A stretch of DNA of 64,000 bases from JAFAXD01 sp051985675 (lineage in GTDB: Bacteria; Pseudomonadota; Alphaproteobacteria; Rhizobiales; Xanthobacteraceae). The position numbers and the translations under genes are program-made. Location of the stretch: assembly GCA_051985675.1 (NCBI GenBank), contig JBPYFJ010000068.1:14460-78459 (forward strand). The letters are read 5' to 3'. Below, piece after piece: positions 8,398-17,216 of the stretch (positions within the stretch are counted from its first letter, which is position 1; every line of letters begins with the position of its first letter). The notes below the pieces were generated by a model. That model did no database searches. It was not told where the DNA came from and worked only from the letters and a program-made list of their open reading frames with translations.

Positions 8398-9204
8398 ATG
8401 TTATTCGACGTCATCAAGGCCGCTATTTTGGGCATTGTCGAAGGCCTGACCGAATATCTGCCGGTTTCATCGACCGGGCATCTGTTGCTGGTCGAGCATT
8501 TCTTCGGCTTCGCCGATGAGGATTTTGGCAAGACCTTCGCTGTGCTGATTCAGCTCGGCGCGATCCTGGCCCTGTTGTCGATCTACTTCACCCGGCTGTG
8601 GCAGCTCGCCCTCGGGTTCTTCACGGACGCGACGTCGCGTCGGTTCGTCATTGGTGTCCTGGTTGCATTTTTGCCAGCGGCTGTGATCGGCGCGATCGCA
8701 CACGACTTTATCAAAAACGTCCTGTTCAATCCTTGGATCGTTTGTTTCATGCTGATTGCCGGCGGTGCGGTTCTGTTGTGGATCGATGCGCTCGACCTCA
8801 AACCGAAATATCACGATGTAACAACGTTCTCGCTCCCGACCTATCTCGGCATCGGCATCGCCCAGTGCGCAGCCATGGTGCCGGGCGTCTCGCGCTCGGG
8901 CGCCACCATCGTGGGAGCGATGCTGATGGGCGCGGACCGGCGGACGGCGGCCGAGTTCTCGTTCTGGCTCGCGATGCCGACGATGGTCGGGGCGTTTGCT
9001 TACGATCTCTACAAGAGCGGAGCGCACTTGTCCGGCAGCAACGTGTTGATCATTGCGGTCGGTTTCATAACGTCGTTCATCTTTGGCTGGATCGTGGTGA
9101 AGACGTTTCTGGGTTACGTGTCGCGCCACGGTTTTGCGCTGTTTGCGTGGTGGCGGGTCATCGTCGGCGGCCTCGGACTGATCGGGCTCGCGCTCGGCAA
9201 GTAG
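8398..9204 (+). CDS. uppP: Undecaprenyl-diphosphate phosphatase (BacA/UppP)
   Basis: Integral membrane enzyme that dephosphorylates undecaprenyl diphosphate to recycle the lipid carrier of peptidoglycan synthesis; overexpression of the family gives bacitracin resistance. The 268-residue product has both signatures, EGLTEYLPVSSTGHLLL near the N-terminus and GVSRSGATIVGAMLMG in the second half, and about eight hydrophobic segments. The start is the ATG at 8398 giving MLFDVIKAAILGIVEG; an upstream in-frame ATG adds 31 residues that do not look like the family. The stop TAG abuts the stop of the convergent lldD. Confidence 0.97.
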   Translation: MLFDVIKAAILGIVEGLTEYLPVSSTGHLLLVEHFFGFADEDFGKTFAVLIQLGAILALLSIYFTRLWQLALGFFTDATSRRFVIGVLVAFLPAAVIGAIAHDFIKNVLFNPWIVCFMLIAGGAVLLWIDALDLKPKYHDVTTFSLPTYLGIGIAQCAAMVPGVSRSGATIVGAMLMGADRRTAAEFSFWLAMPTMVGAFAYDLYKSGAHLSGSNVLIIAVGFITSFIFGWIVVKTFLGYVSRHGFALFAWWRVIVGGLGLIGLALGK

Positions 9205-10371
9205 CTAATTCTTCGGCGGCGCGCGAAACAGCTTGTCGCGCGTGATCTGATTGACGGCCGTGGTGCCGGTTAGAATCATCGCGTTGTCGAAACTCTCGCG
9301 GATCACTTCCAGCGCCGCCGCGACGCCGGCTTCCCCCATTGCGGCAAGGCCGTAGAGATAAGCTCGACCGATCAAACAGCCGCGCGCGCCGTTCGCGAGT
9401 GCCTTGAACACGTCATGACCCGAACGTACGCCGCCGTCGAACAGCACTTCGACCCGATCGCCGACCGCGTCCGCGATGTGTGGCAGCGCCGAAATTGACC
9501 CTGCGGCGCCGTCGAGCTGGCGCCCGCCATGATTGGACACCACGATGCCGTCGACGCCTTCCTGGGCGGCATTTTTGGCATCTTCGACGTCGAGAAGGCC
9601 CTTGAGCACGAGCTTTCCCTTCCAGCGATCGCGGATCCAATCGAGGTCGCGCCAGTTCAGGCTTTGATCGGAATTGCTCGTCGCCCAGGAACCGGTCTTG
9701 AGCACACTCGGCGCGTAGCCTGGCTGGCTGCCGAGATAGCTGTCGAGATTGCCGAAGGACTTGCGCTTGCCCATGAGGACGCTCATCGCCCAGTTCGGCT
9801 TGGTCGCGATGTCCCAGCAGTTGCGCAATGTTAGCCGCGGCGGCACCGTCAGGCCGTTCTTGATGTCGGCGTGGCGCTGGCCGCGGTAGGGAAGATCGAC
9901 GGTGAGAAACATCGTCGTGCATCCGACCGCGCGCGCCCGATCGATCATCGCGCGGGCGAAGCCGCGATCCTTGAAGATATAGAGCTGGAACCAGATTGGC
10001 CGCTTCACGGCCGACGCTACATCCTCGATGGTACATATGGAGAGCGTGGACAGGCAGAATTTCAAGCCTGCGGCTTCCGCGGCGCGCGCCGCGAGAATCT
10101 CGCCGTCGCCGTGAATGAGGCCGGTCAGCCCGGTCGGTGCAATCGCGACTGGCATCGCGACCTTCTCGCCGAGCAGGATGGTCGTAAGATCTCGTTTCGA
10201 AGTGTCAACCATGACGCGCTGGCGCAACCGAATGGCATCGAGGTCGGCGCGGTTGGCGCGCAAAGTAAGTTCGTCGTAGGAACCACCGTCGACGTACTCG
10301 AACAGCGCTTTGGGGACGCGCCGACGCGCCATCGCACGCAAGTCTTCGATGTTCGTGATCGGCGTTGGCAT
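9205..10371 (-). CDS. lldD: FMN-dependent L-lactate dehydrogenase / alpha-hydroxy-acid oxidase
   Basis: A 388-residue flavoprotein of the LldD family, which oxidises L-lactate to pyruvate and passes electrons to the quinone pool. It starts MPTPITNIEDLRAMARRRVP. FMN-barrel motifs are visible: PVAIAPTGLTGL, a FQLYIFKDR segment, VSNHGGRQLDG with the catalytic base His and substrate-binding Arg, and FDGGVRSGHDV. Length fits the family. Closely related hydroxyacid oxidases (glycolate, mandelate) cannot be excluded. It follows the NDUFA9-like gene with a 3-base gap, so both may be one transcript. Confidence 0.88.
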   Translation of the reverse strand: MPTPITNIEDLRAMARRRVPKALFEYVDGGSYDELTLRANRADLDAIRLRQRVMVDTSKRDLTTILLGEKVAMPVAIAPTGLTGLIHGDGEILAARAAEAAGLKFCLSTLSICTIEDVASAVKRPIWFQLYIFKDRGFARAMIDRARAVGCTTMFLTVDLPYRGQRHADIKNGLTVPPRLTLRNCWDIATKPNWAMSVLMGKRKSFGNLDSYLGSQPGYAPSVLKTGSWATSNSDQSLNWRDLDWIRDRWKGKLVLKGLLDVEDAKNAAQEGVDGIVVSNHGGRQLDGAAGSISALPHIADAVGDRVEVLFDGGVRSGHDVFKALANGARGCLIGRAYLYGLAAMGEAGVAAALEVIRESFDNAMILTGTTAVNQITRDKLFRAPPKN

Positions 10372-10374
10372 TCC

Positions 10375-11346
10375 TCACGCCATCCTGGCGCCGAATTGAC
10401 CGGTCTTGCGAAAGCGCCACAGATAGGTCGGAACGATCACCTCCACGGCTTCCTGAGGAAGACCAAGGCCCTGCAGCGTGCGCGCTTCGCGGATGGCCTG
10501 ATCGGATACGACATTGTCGCTGCGCAGGAGTTCGACCTGATCAGGGGTGAGCAGCGGCTTGGGTAGCAGCTGCAGCAAGGTGGCCTGGAAACGGGCGGCC
10601 CAGAACGGCAGCGGCAGCAGCATGCGATGCCGCCCGGTTGTGGTCAGAACGTATTCCATCAATTGTTTGAACGTGTAGCTTTCGGGCCCGCCGAGCTCAT
10701 AGATCGTGCCTGGCTTGGTTTCGCCCTCCGCTGCCTTGGCGATCGCAGCTGCCACGTCGCCGGCGAACACGGGCTGAAAGCGCGTGTGACCGCCGCCGAC
10801 GAGCGGCAGTGCGGGCAGGAAACGTGCGAGCGAGGCAAACTTGTTGAAGAAGTCATCGTCCGGTCCAAACAGTACCGAAGGACGGAAGATCGTCGCCTGC
10901 GGGGCGGCCTCGAGCACCAACCGTTCGCCCTCAGCCTTGCTGCGTGCATAAAGCGAGGTCGAATGCGCGTCCGCGCCGATCGCGGAAACGTGGATCATCC
11001 TGGCATTCTGCTCGGCCGCGGCGCGGGCCACGCCCTGCGCGCCAATCGCCTGAACGGCCTCAAAGCGCTGACGGCCCCGTTCGAACAGGATGCCGACCAG
11101 GTTGACCACAATGCTCGCCCCGCGTGCCGCCGCGGCGACGGACGCCGGGTCGCGCAGGTTGGCCTGGACCGCATGAATCTGTCCAACGCGCCCAAGCGGC
11201 TGCAGGTGGCCGGCAAGGTCGGGGCGGCGCACCGCCACCCGGATCCGATAGTGTTTTTTTGCGAGCGCCCGGACCACGTGGCGGCCCAGAAAACCCGAGC
11301 CGCCGAACACGGTGACGAGGGTGTCGACCTGATTTTGAATGATCAT
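10375..11346 (-). CDS. Complex I NDUFA9-like NAD(P)-binding protein
   Basis: An atypical short-chain dehydrogenase (323 residues) with the Rossmann motif TVFGGSGFLGRHVVRALA, then VNLVGILFERGRQRFEAVQ, HVSAIGA and YARSKAEGE. These are typical of the NDUFA9 (39 kDa) subunit group and its alphaproteobacterial homologues. In mitochondria NDUFA9 binds NADPH and stabilises complex I; a free-standing bacterial role is not settled. I use the ATG at 11346; 18 in-frame upstream residues look unlike the family. It is encoded just before lldD. Confidence 0.85.
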   Translation of the reverse strand: MIIQNQVDTLVTVFGGSGFLGRHVVRALAKKHYRIRVAVRRPDLAGHLQPLGRVGQIHAVQANLRDPASVAAAARGASIVVNLVGILFERGRQRFEAVQAIGAQGVARAAAEQNARMIHVSAIGADAHSTSLYARSKAEGERLVLEAAPQATIFRPSVLFGPDDDFFNKFASLARFLPALPLVGGGHTRFQPVFAGDVAAAIAKAAEGETKPGTIYELGGPESYTFKQLMEYVLTTTGRHRMLLPLPFWAARFQATLLQLLPKPLLTPDQVELLRSDNVVSDQAIREARTLQGLGLPQEAVEVIVPTYLWRFRKTGQFGARMA

Positions 11347-11480
11347 GAGACGGCTCGCGCGCAGGAGAAAACGGCGGCAGCGAGCGCAATACAGGATCAA
11401 TGCCCGGGTGTATAGGGGATGCGCGCGAGGTCGCGCCTCGTTGACAATCCAAAACCGCAGCCCTTATCTGTGCCCGGCTT

Positions 11481-11566
11481 GCCCAGGTGGCGGAATTGGT
11501 AGACGCGCTGGTTTCAGGTACCAGTGGTTAATAGCCGTGGAGGTTCGAGTCCTCTCCTGGGCACCA
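11481..11566 (+). tRNA. tRNA-Leu (anticodon CAG)
   Basis: Complete cloverleaf. Acceptor stem GCCCAGG pairs with CCTGGGC; the D-arm has the AATTGGTAGAC loop; the anticodon stem CTGGT/ACCAG holds loop TTCAGGT with CAG at 11515-11517; the long variable arm TGGTTAATAGCCGTGG marks a class II tRNA; the T-loop is GTTCGAGTC. The discriminator is A and CCA is encoded at 11564-11566. Confidence 0.97.
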
Positions 11567-11711
11567 TGGACGAACGCGATGGCATCGAGCGTCACCGACC
11601 CGCTGGGTGGAATCGCCGAGACAGAGGATCCGAGCAATTGCCTGATAGGCCGCCCGGCTTCCACCTCCGCCATTTCGTTGAATTTGCCTTGAACCCGTTG
11701 TCCGGCACGCC

Positions 11712-12326
11712 ATGACCATCCGCTTGCATCGCGGCGACCTGCCGGACCTGAGCCGCTACAGCGGCGCGGTTGCGATCGACACCGAGGCAATGGGGCTCAA
11801 TCCCCATCGCGACCGCTTGTGCGTCGTGCAGCTGTCGCCGGGCGACGGCAGTGCCGACGTTGTCCAGATTCCGGCCGATGCAACAGACGCTCCCAATCTC
11901 AAGCGCCTGATCGGCGACCCAACACGCTTGAAGATCTTCCACTTCGCGCGCTTCGATATCGCGACCCTCTACAACCGGTTTGGTGTCATGCCCACGCCGG
12001 TGTATTGCACCAAAATCGCCTCGCGACTGACCCGCACCTATACGGATAAGCACGGCTTGAAGGATTTGGTGCGCGAAGTGCTCGGGATCGACCTCTCCAA
12101 GCAACAGCAGCTCTCGGATTGGGGGGCTACCGAGTTGAGCGAGCCGCAGGTCGCATATGCGGCATCCGATGTGCTGCACCTGCACGCGCTTAAGGAAAAA
12201 TTGGATGCCCTGCTGGTACGGGAAGGTCGGGAGCAATTGGCAGCCGCCTGTTTCGCGTTTCTGCCCGATCGCGCCCGCCTTGACCTCGCGGGCTGGGCCG
12301 ATCAGGACATTTTCGCCCATTCCTGA
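11712..12326 (+). CDS. rnd: RNase D-like 3'-5' exonuclease (short form)
   Basis: A 204-residue DEDDy exonuclease. Motif I is AIDTEAMG, motif II lies in FHFARFDIATL and motif III in YAASDVLHLHALK with the catalytic Tyr and Asp. The HRDC domains of long RNase D are absent, as is usual for this short alphaproteobacterial form. It would trim 3' ends of structured RNA such as tRNA precursors. It lies about 145 bases after tRNA-Leu; that spacer shows no clear signal. Confidence 0.88.
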   Translation: MTIRLHRGDLPDLSRYSGAVAIDTEAMGLNPHRDRLCVVQLSPGDGSADVVQIPADATDAPNLKRLIGDPTRLKIFHFARFDIATLYNRFGVMPTPVYCTKIASRLTRTYTDKHGLKDLVREVLGIDLSKQQQLSDWGATELSEPQVAYAASDVLHLHALKEKLDALLVREGREQLAAACFAFLPDRARLDLAGWADQDIFAHS

Positions 12327-12460
12327 GCCCGAGGAGGGGCCCGCCGCCGCGCCGCGGCCACATTCCGGGACGATTTTAGGGTCGGGTGATCGTATGATGG
12401 GGTGGGCCGCGTGGTGTCGACGGCCCCTAATGCGACGGGGTAGGGCGTCTGACAACGCTA

Positions 12461-13126
12461 TTGACCATTGACGGTGTGCGCGACCTTGGGCGCGCCGATC
12501 CCGCTAAATTTCGTGCGGCGGTGCGGCACAGCCGTTTCGTCCGGCTGCTGCGTACCGCAATTCCCATTGTGATCCTCGTCGTGTTCGCGCTGCTGATCAT
12601 GGCAGCCTACTTCAATCCGTTCCGCGTTCTGGCGCGGCTTCCAATCGATCCCGGCAAGATCGTGCTGTCGGGCACGCGCATCACCATGGAGTCCCCCAGG
12701 GTCGCTGGCTACACCAAGGACGCGCGCCCTTATGAAGTTACCGCAAAGGCCGCATCGCAAGACATCACCAAACCCGATATCGTCGATCTCCAGGAGATCC
12801 GAGCGAAAGTCGAGATGCAGGACAAGGTCACGGTGGAGATGACCGCCTTTAGCGGCGTCTACGAGTCCAAGTTGGATCGGCTGACCCTCGACCGCGACAT
12901 TCTCCTGACCTCAACGTCTGGATACTCGGGCCACTTGCGAGAGGCAGTCATCGACGTCAAGAAGGGCAGCATCGTTTCGCAGAGCCCGGTCGAGCTGACA
13001 ATGCTCAACGGCACGCTCAACGCCAATCGCCTTGAGGTCGACGATCGCGGTGACGTCATCCGATTTGGCGGCGGCGTGGTGATGAATCTGGTGCTCCCAC
13101 CCTCCGACAGCGAGAAGAAGCCATGA
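12461..13126 (+). CDS. lptC: LPS export ABC transporter periplasmic protein LptC
   Basis: Inner-membrane-anchored bridge component that receives LPS from LptB2FG and passes it to LptA. The 221-residue product has one membrane span at about residues 30-50 (LLRTAIPIVILVVFALLIMAA) and a periplasmic beta-jellyroll with the DARPYEVTAKAASQD and MTAFSGVYESKLDRLTL repeats usual for alphaproteobacterial LptC. The start is TTG at 12461; no better in-frame start is near. Its stop overlaps the lptA ATG (ATGA), and lptB and rpoN follow. Confidence 0.93.
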   Translation: MTIDGVRDLGRADPAKFRAAVRHSRFVRLLRTAIPIVILVVFALLIMAAYFNPFRVLARLPIDPGKIVLSGTRITMESPRVAGYTKDARPYEVTAKAASQDITKPDIVDLQEIRAKVEMQDKVTVEMTAFSGVYESKLDRLTLDRDILLTSTSGYSGHLREAVIDVKKGSIVSQSPVELTMLNGTLNANRLEVDDRGDVIRFGGGVVMNLVLPPSDSEKKP

Positions 13127-13809
13127 ACCGAAACCCTGTCGTAAGTTTCGGTTTGGCGATGGCTACCGCCGTGACCCTTGCGGCGTTGGCACACGCGCAA
13201 CCGCCAGCCCCGCAGCAACAGCCGAGCGGACCCGCCAACGCGCTGCAGGGATTTGCGCAAAATCGCGATCAACCGGTGAAGATAGATGCGTCCCAACTGG
13301 AGGTGCGCGACAAGGACAAGGTCGCGACGTTCTCCGGCGGCGTGAAAGTCGTTCAGGGCGACACCACGATGCGCGCAAAATCCCTCGCGGTTTTTTACGA
13401 CGGCGAGGGGAGCACCGCGAACGCGCTGACCTCGGCGAAGCCGGGACCGGGAGGACAGCAGCGCATTAAGCGGCTGGAGGCGAGGGGCGGCGTCAAGGTT
13501 TGCCAGGACGAGCAGGTTGCGACCGGCGACACCGGTATTTTCGACATGCAGTCCAATACTGTAACGCTAGTGGGCAATGTCGTGCTGACCAAAGGAATGA
13601 ATGTCCTGAAGGGGGAAAAGCTGACCGTGAACCTCGGCAGCGGCGCGGCGAAAATCGAAGGCGGAAACGGCGGCGGCGTATCGGCGCTGCTGCTTCCTTC
13701 AAGCATTCAAGACGAGAAGAAAGCCGCCGAACAGGCCCAAAAGCAGAAGGGGGGCGAGCAGGCCCAAAAACAGCAGGCGGCCGCTCAAAAACAGCCCTGC
13801 GTCCTCTAA
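13123..13809 (+). CDS. lptA: LPS transport periplasmic protein LptA
   Basis: OstA-like periplasmic protein that builds the LPS bridge to the outer membrane. It has a signal peptide (about residues 1-25, ending AHAQ), then repeated beta-strand motifs such as IDASQLEVRDKDKVATFSG and LEARGGVKVCQDEQVATGD. The last 40 residues are low-complexity Q/K/A-rich ending KQPCVL, a tail that may be species-specific. The ATG overlaps the lptC stop, and lptB starts 15 bases downstream. Confidence 0.94.
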   Translation: MNRNPVVSFGLAMATAVTLAALAHAQPPAPQQQPSGPANALQGFAQNRDQPVKIDASQLEVRDKDKVATFSGGVKVVQGDTTMRAKSLAVFYDGEGSTANALTSAKPGPGGQQRIKRLEARGGVKVCQDEQVATGDTGIFDMQSNTVTLVGNVVLTKGMNVLKGEKLTVNLGSGAAKIEGGNGGGVSALLLPSSIQDEKKAAEQAQKQKGGEQAQKQQAAAQKQPCVL

Positions 13810-13824
13810 CAATCGGGACATCGG

Positions 13825-14928
13825 GTGGTCGACATTTTCAGCGTGTTTCGTCGCACCGGACCACCGCGTCGATCGCAAAGCGCGCCAACGCGGTTCGCGA
13901 TCAATCTGCACAATCTCGGCGGTGAGATCGGCCGCGTTCGAACCGAGCCGATCCGGCTCCCCGGGGCGGCGCGTCGCGCGCCCGCGAAGCCTCAGCCGGC
14001 ACCCGAACCCGTAGCGCGCAGCGCACCACAACGCGACACCCGGCGCGAGCCATCGATCAGTCCCCAGCAGCCGCGCGACGCTTCGCCGTTTGCCCGGCTC
14101 AAGCCAAAACAAACCGATCCGGTTCCGCCCCAAATCCGTGCGGACAGTCGCACGACCGAGACGGTGCCTGATCTGAGCAAGCCAATGGTGCCGCGGCCGG
14201 GCACGCAGGAGCTGCTTGCGGTTCACGGTGTCGAAAAAAGCTTTGTGGGCCGCAAAGTCGTGAAGAGCGTCAGTCTCTATGTGCGGGGTGGAGAGGCGGT
14301 GGGTCTGCTCGGTCCCAACGGCGCCGGCAAGACCACGGTCTTCTACATGATCACCGGGCTGATCCAGGCCGATCGCGGACGCATCGAGCTCGACGGATAC
14401 GACGTCACCAAGCTGCCGATGTATCAGCGCGCGCGCCTGGGCATCGGCTATTTGCCGCAGGAGGCCTCGATCTTTCGCGGGCTCAACGTCGAAGAGAACA
14501 TCCGTTCGGTGCTCGAGATCGTCGAGCCCAACCGGCGGAAACGCGAGGACGAGCTCGATGCCCTGTTGGAAGAATTCAACATCACCCGGTTGCGCAAGTC
14601 GCCATCAATCGCGCTTTCAGGCGGCGAGCGACGGCGCGTTGAAATTGCCCGCGCCCTTGCAACGCGGCCCCGCTACATGCTGCTCGACGAGCCGTTCGCC
14701 GGCATCGATCCGATAGCCGTGGGTGACATCCAGGTCCTGGTCCGGCATCTGACGCAACGTGGGATCGGCGTCCTGATCACCGATCACAATGTGCGCGAAA
14801 CACTCGGCCTGACCGACCGTGGGTACATTATCTATTCCGGCGAGGTCCTGATGGAGGGGCGCGCGGACGACATCGTCAACCACCCCGAAGTTCGCCGCCT
14901 CTACCTCGGCGAGGAGTTCCGCATGTAA
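13825..14928 (+). CDS. lptB: LPS export ABC transporter ATPase LptB with N-terminal extension
   Basis: Cytoplasmic ATPase of the LptBFG extractor. The ABC domain occupies about residues 128-367: Walker A GPNGAGKTT at 163-171, Q-loop in YLPQEASIFRGL, signature LSGGE at 264-268, Walker B MLLDEP at 285-290 and the switch His in ITDHNV. E. coli LptB is only about 240 residues. The first ~125 residues here are Pro/Arg/Ala-rich and probably disordered, an extension I recall in Bradyrhizobium-group LptB. The start is GTG at 13825. Confidence 0.95.
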   Translation: MVDIFSVFRRTGPPRRSQSAPTRFAINLHNLGGEIGRVRTEPIRLPGAARRAPAKPQPAPEPVARSAPQRDTRREPSISPQQPRDASPFARLKPKQTDPVPPQIRADSRTTETVPDLSKPMVPRPGTQELLAVHGVEKSFVGRKVVKSVSLYVRGGEAVGLLGPNGAGKTTVFYMITGLIQADRGRIELDGYDVTKLPMYQRARLGIGYLPQEASIFRGLNVEENIRSVLEIVEPNRRKREDELDALLEEFNITRLRKSPSIALSGGERRRVEIARALATRPRYMLLDEPFAGIDPIAVGDIQVLVRHLTQRGIGVLITDHNVRETLGLTDRGYIIYSGEVLMEGRADDIVNHPEVRRLYLGEEFRM

Positions 14929-15014
14929 TTTGGCGGGGGACCGCCCAAACAATTGGGTGTACAGCGACTACGCAACCGGATAAGCAAGAACCGGACCAAG
15001 TATCGCTGTAACCC

Positions 15015-16529
15015 ATGGCCCTCACGCAAAAATTACAGCTTCGCCAGGCGCAGGCGCTGGTGATGACGCCGCAGCTGATGCAGGCGATCAAACTCCTGCA
15101 GCTGTCGAACCTCGACCTGATTGCCCATGTGGATGCTGAGCTTGAGCGTAACCCATTGCTCGAACGGGCGAATGAGGGTGAGCCCGAAAGCCGTGACGAG
15201 CCTCAGCCAGAGCCGGAGGGGGTGGCTCAGACCGGCGACTGGCTGGGCCAGGAGCTCGAGACCAGCCGCACAACCATCGAAGAACGGCTCGATACCAGCC
15301 TGGAAAATGTCTTTCCGGATGATGCCGGGGGGCGCTCGCCGGCCGCGGAGCTGGCTATGCCCTCGGAATGGGCAAGCGTGCGGGGCGCTGCGCGCGAAGA
15401 CGGCGACTATAATGTGGAAGCTTTCCTGCCCTCCGAGGCCACGCTGGCGGGTCATCTCGCTGAGCAGATGGCGCTCCTCGTTGCTGATCCGCGCGACCGG
15501 CTCATTGGGCAATATCTCATCGATCTCATAGACGAGACCGGCTATTTCACCGGCGACCTCGGCGAGGTCGCAGCGAAACTCGGAGCCCCGCTCGATCAGG
15601 TGGATGCAGTCTTGAAGGTACTGCAGAGCCTGGAGCCTAGTGGCGTCGGTGCGCGCAGTCTCGCTGAGTGCCTGGCGATACAGCTGAAGGAACGGGACCG
15701 CTACGACCCGGCTATGCAGGCCCTGATTGCTCACCTCGATCTTCTGGCAAAACGGGATCTCGCCGCGCTGAAGAAATTGTGCGGGGTCGACGAGGAGGAT
15801 TTGCTGGAAATGGTTTCCGAGCTCCGCGCGCTTGATCCGAAGCCCGGCCTCGCCTTCGGTTCCGCGCCGGTGCAGCCCGTCATACCTGACGTGTTCGTGC
15901 GCAAGGGGCCGGACGGAAGCTGGCTGGTGGAGCTTAATTCAGACACGCTGCCGAAGGTGCTCGTCAGCCAGATCTACTACGCTGAAGTCTCGAAAACCGT
16001 GAAGAACCAGTCCGAGAAGGCCTATCTGGCGGATTGCCTACAGTCCGCGAGCTGGCTCGTGCGCGCGCTCGACCAGCGAGCCAAGACCATTCTGAAAGTC
16101 GCGACGGAAATTGTCCGCCAGCAGGATGGGTTTCTGCAGCTCGGTGTCGCCCACCTCAAGCCACTTAATCTCAAGACTGTTGCTGAAGCCATTGGGATGC
16201 ACGAGTCGACAGTGTCGCGTGTAACAGCCAACAAGTACATGGCCACGAGCCGCGGCATCTTCGAGTTGAAATATTTCTTTACCTCGGCGATCGCGTCGGC
16301 TGATGGCGGCGAAGCGCATTCGGCCGAAGCTGTCCGACACCACATTCGACAGCTGATCGACGCCGAGAACGTGGCGGCCGTTCTATCCGACGACACGATC
16401 GTGGAAAGGTTGCGCGGGGCGGGTATCGACATTGCTCGCCGCACTGTGGCGAAATATCGCGAAGCAATGCGGATCCCATCGTCCGTTCAGCGCCGGCGGG
16501 AAAAACAGTCGTTGCTCGACGCGCATTGA
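15015..16529 (+). CDS. rpoN: RNA polymerase sigma-54 factor
   Basis: Sigma-54 directs RNA polymerase to -24/-12 promoters that need AAA+ activators, often for nitrogen and carbon metabolism. The 504-residue protein has the Gln/Leu-rich region I (LRQAQALVMTPQLMQAIKLL), the acidic region II, the core-binding domain, the helix-turn-helix around IGMHESTVSRVTANKYM, and the RpoN box ARRTVAKYRE at 474-483. It follows lptB by about 85 bases and precedes hpf, the usual rhizobial order. Confidence 0.97.
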   Translation: MALTQKLQLRQAQALVMTPQLMQAIKLLQLSNLDLIAHVDAELERNPLLERANEGEPESRDEPQPEPEGVAQTGDWLGQELETSRTTIEERLDTSLENVFPDDAGGRSPAAELAMPSEWASVRGAAREDGDYNVEAFLPSEATLAGHLAEQMALLVADPRDRLIGQYLIDLIDETGYFTGDLGEVAAKLGAPLDQVDAVLKVLQSLEPSGVGARSLAECLAIQLKERDRYDPAMQALIAHLDLLAKRDLAALKKLCGVDEEDLLEMVSELRALDPKPGLAFGSAPVQPVIPDVFVRKGPDGSWLVELNSDTLPKVLVSQIYYAEVSKTVKNQSEKAYLADCLQSASWLVRALDQRAKTILKVATEIVRQQDGFLQLGVAHLKPLNLKTVAEAIGMHESTVSRVTANKYMATSRGIFELKYFFTSAIASADGGEAHSAEAVRHHIRQLIDAENVAAVLSDDTIVERLRGAGIDIARRTVAKYREAMRIPSSVQRRREKQSLLDAH

Positions 16530-16597
16530 TCCAAGACGGACGCGGCCCCAATCCGCAGCGGTCGGCGCCGAGAACTGCGGTGCAGGCGGGAGGAGCA

Positions 16598-17179
16598 ATG
16601 GCCTTTCGGGTGTCGGGCAAGAACATCGACGTCGGCGAAGCGCTGCGAGCACGCATCAGCGAGCGCATCGACGAGTTGATGACGCGCTATTTTGACCGCG
16701 GCTATTCCGGTCACGCCACGGTCGGAAAGGAAGGCTTCGGCTTTCGTACCGAATGCGCGATTCATCTCGACAGTGGAATGGTGCTGCAAGCCGAGGGCTT
16801 GGCGGCCGACGCCTACTCAAGTGCAGATCAGGCCGCGCTTCGCATCGAGAAGCGCCTGCGCCGCTATCGTGGCCGTCTCAAGTCGCACCCGACACGTGCC
16901 GAGGAATTGCGCCAGCCGCCCGTGGTCGATGCCGCGAGCTACGTGATTGCGGCCCCCGACCATGACGAAGAAGTAGCTGACTACAACGCGACGGTGGTGG
17001 CCGAAACGACGACTGCCCTGCAGACGCTGTCGGTCAGCGACGCCGTCATGGAACTCGACATGACCGGTGCGCCGGTTCTGATCTTCTGTCACGCAGTCAG
17101 CGGCCGGGTAAATGTCGTCTACCGCCGCCCCGACGGTAATATCGGTTGGATTGATCCGCCGGCGTCGAAGACAAAGTAG
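16598..17179 (+). CDS. hpf: Long-form ribosome hibernation-promoting factor
   Basis: A 193-residue long HPF. The N-terminal domain (MAFRVSGKNIDVGEALRARI) binds the 30S decoding region, and the C-terminal dimerisation domain contains MELDMTGAPVLIFCHAVSGR and VVYRRPDGNIGWIDPP, which promotes 100S ribosome dimers. The start is the ATG at 16598 with GGAGG just upstream; the frame is open further 5' but without family similarity. rpoN lies immediately upstream. In many rhizobia ptsN follows; here it does not. Confidence 0.94.
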   Translation: MAFRVSGKNIDVGEALRARISERIDELMTRYFDRGYSGHATVGKEGFGFRTECAIHLDSGMVLQAEGLAADAYSSADQAALRIEKRLRRYRGRLKSHPTRAEELRQPPVVDAASYVIAAPDHDEEVADYNATVVAETTTALQTLSVSDAVMELDMTGAPVLIFCHAVSGRVNVVYRRPDGNIGWIDPPASKTK

Positions 17180-17216
17180 GCATCCGGGCGATCCAAGGCG
17201 ACTCATCCGCGCGCGT

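Noticed and set aside
14930..14950. Terminator after lptB
   Set aside because: TTGGCGG/CCGCCCAA can pair imperfectly but has no T-run, so it is not called.
14929..15014. Sigma-54 promoter for rpoN autoregulation
   Set aside because: No GG-N10-GC element of the -24/-12 type with acceptable match was seen in the gap.
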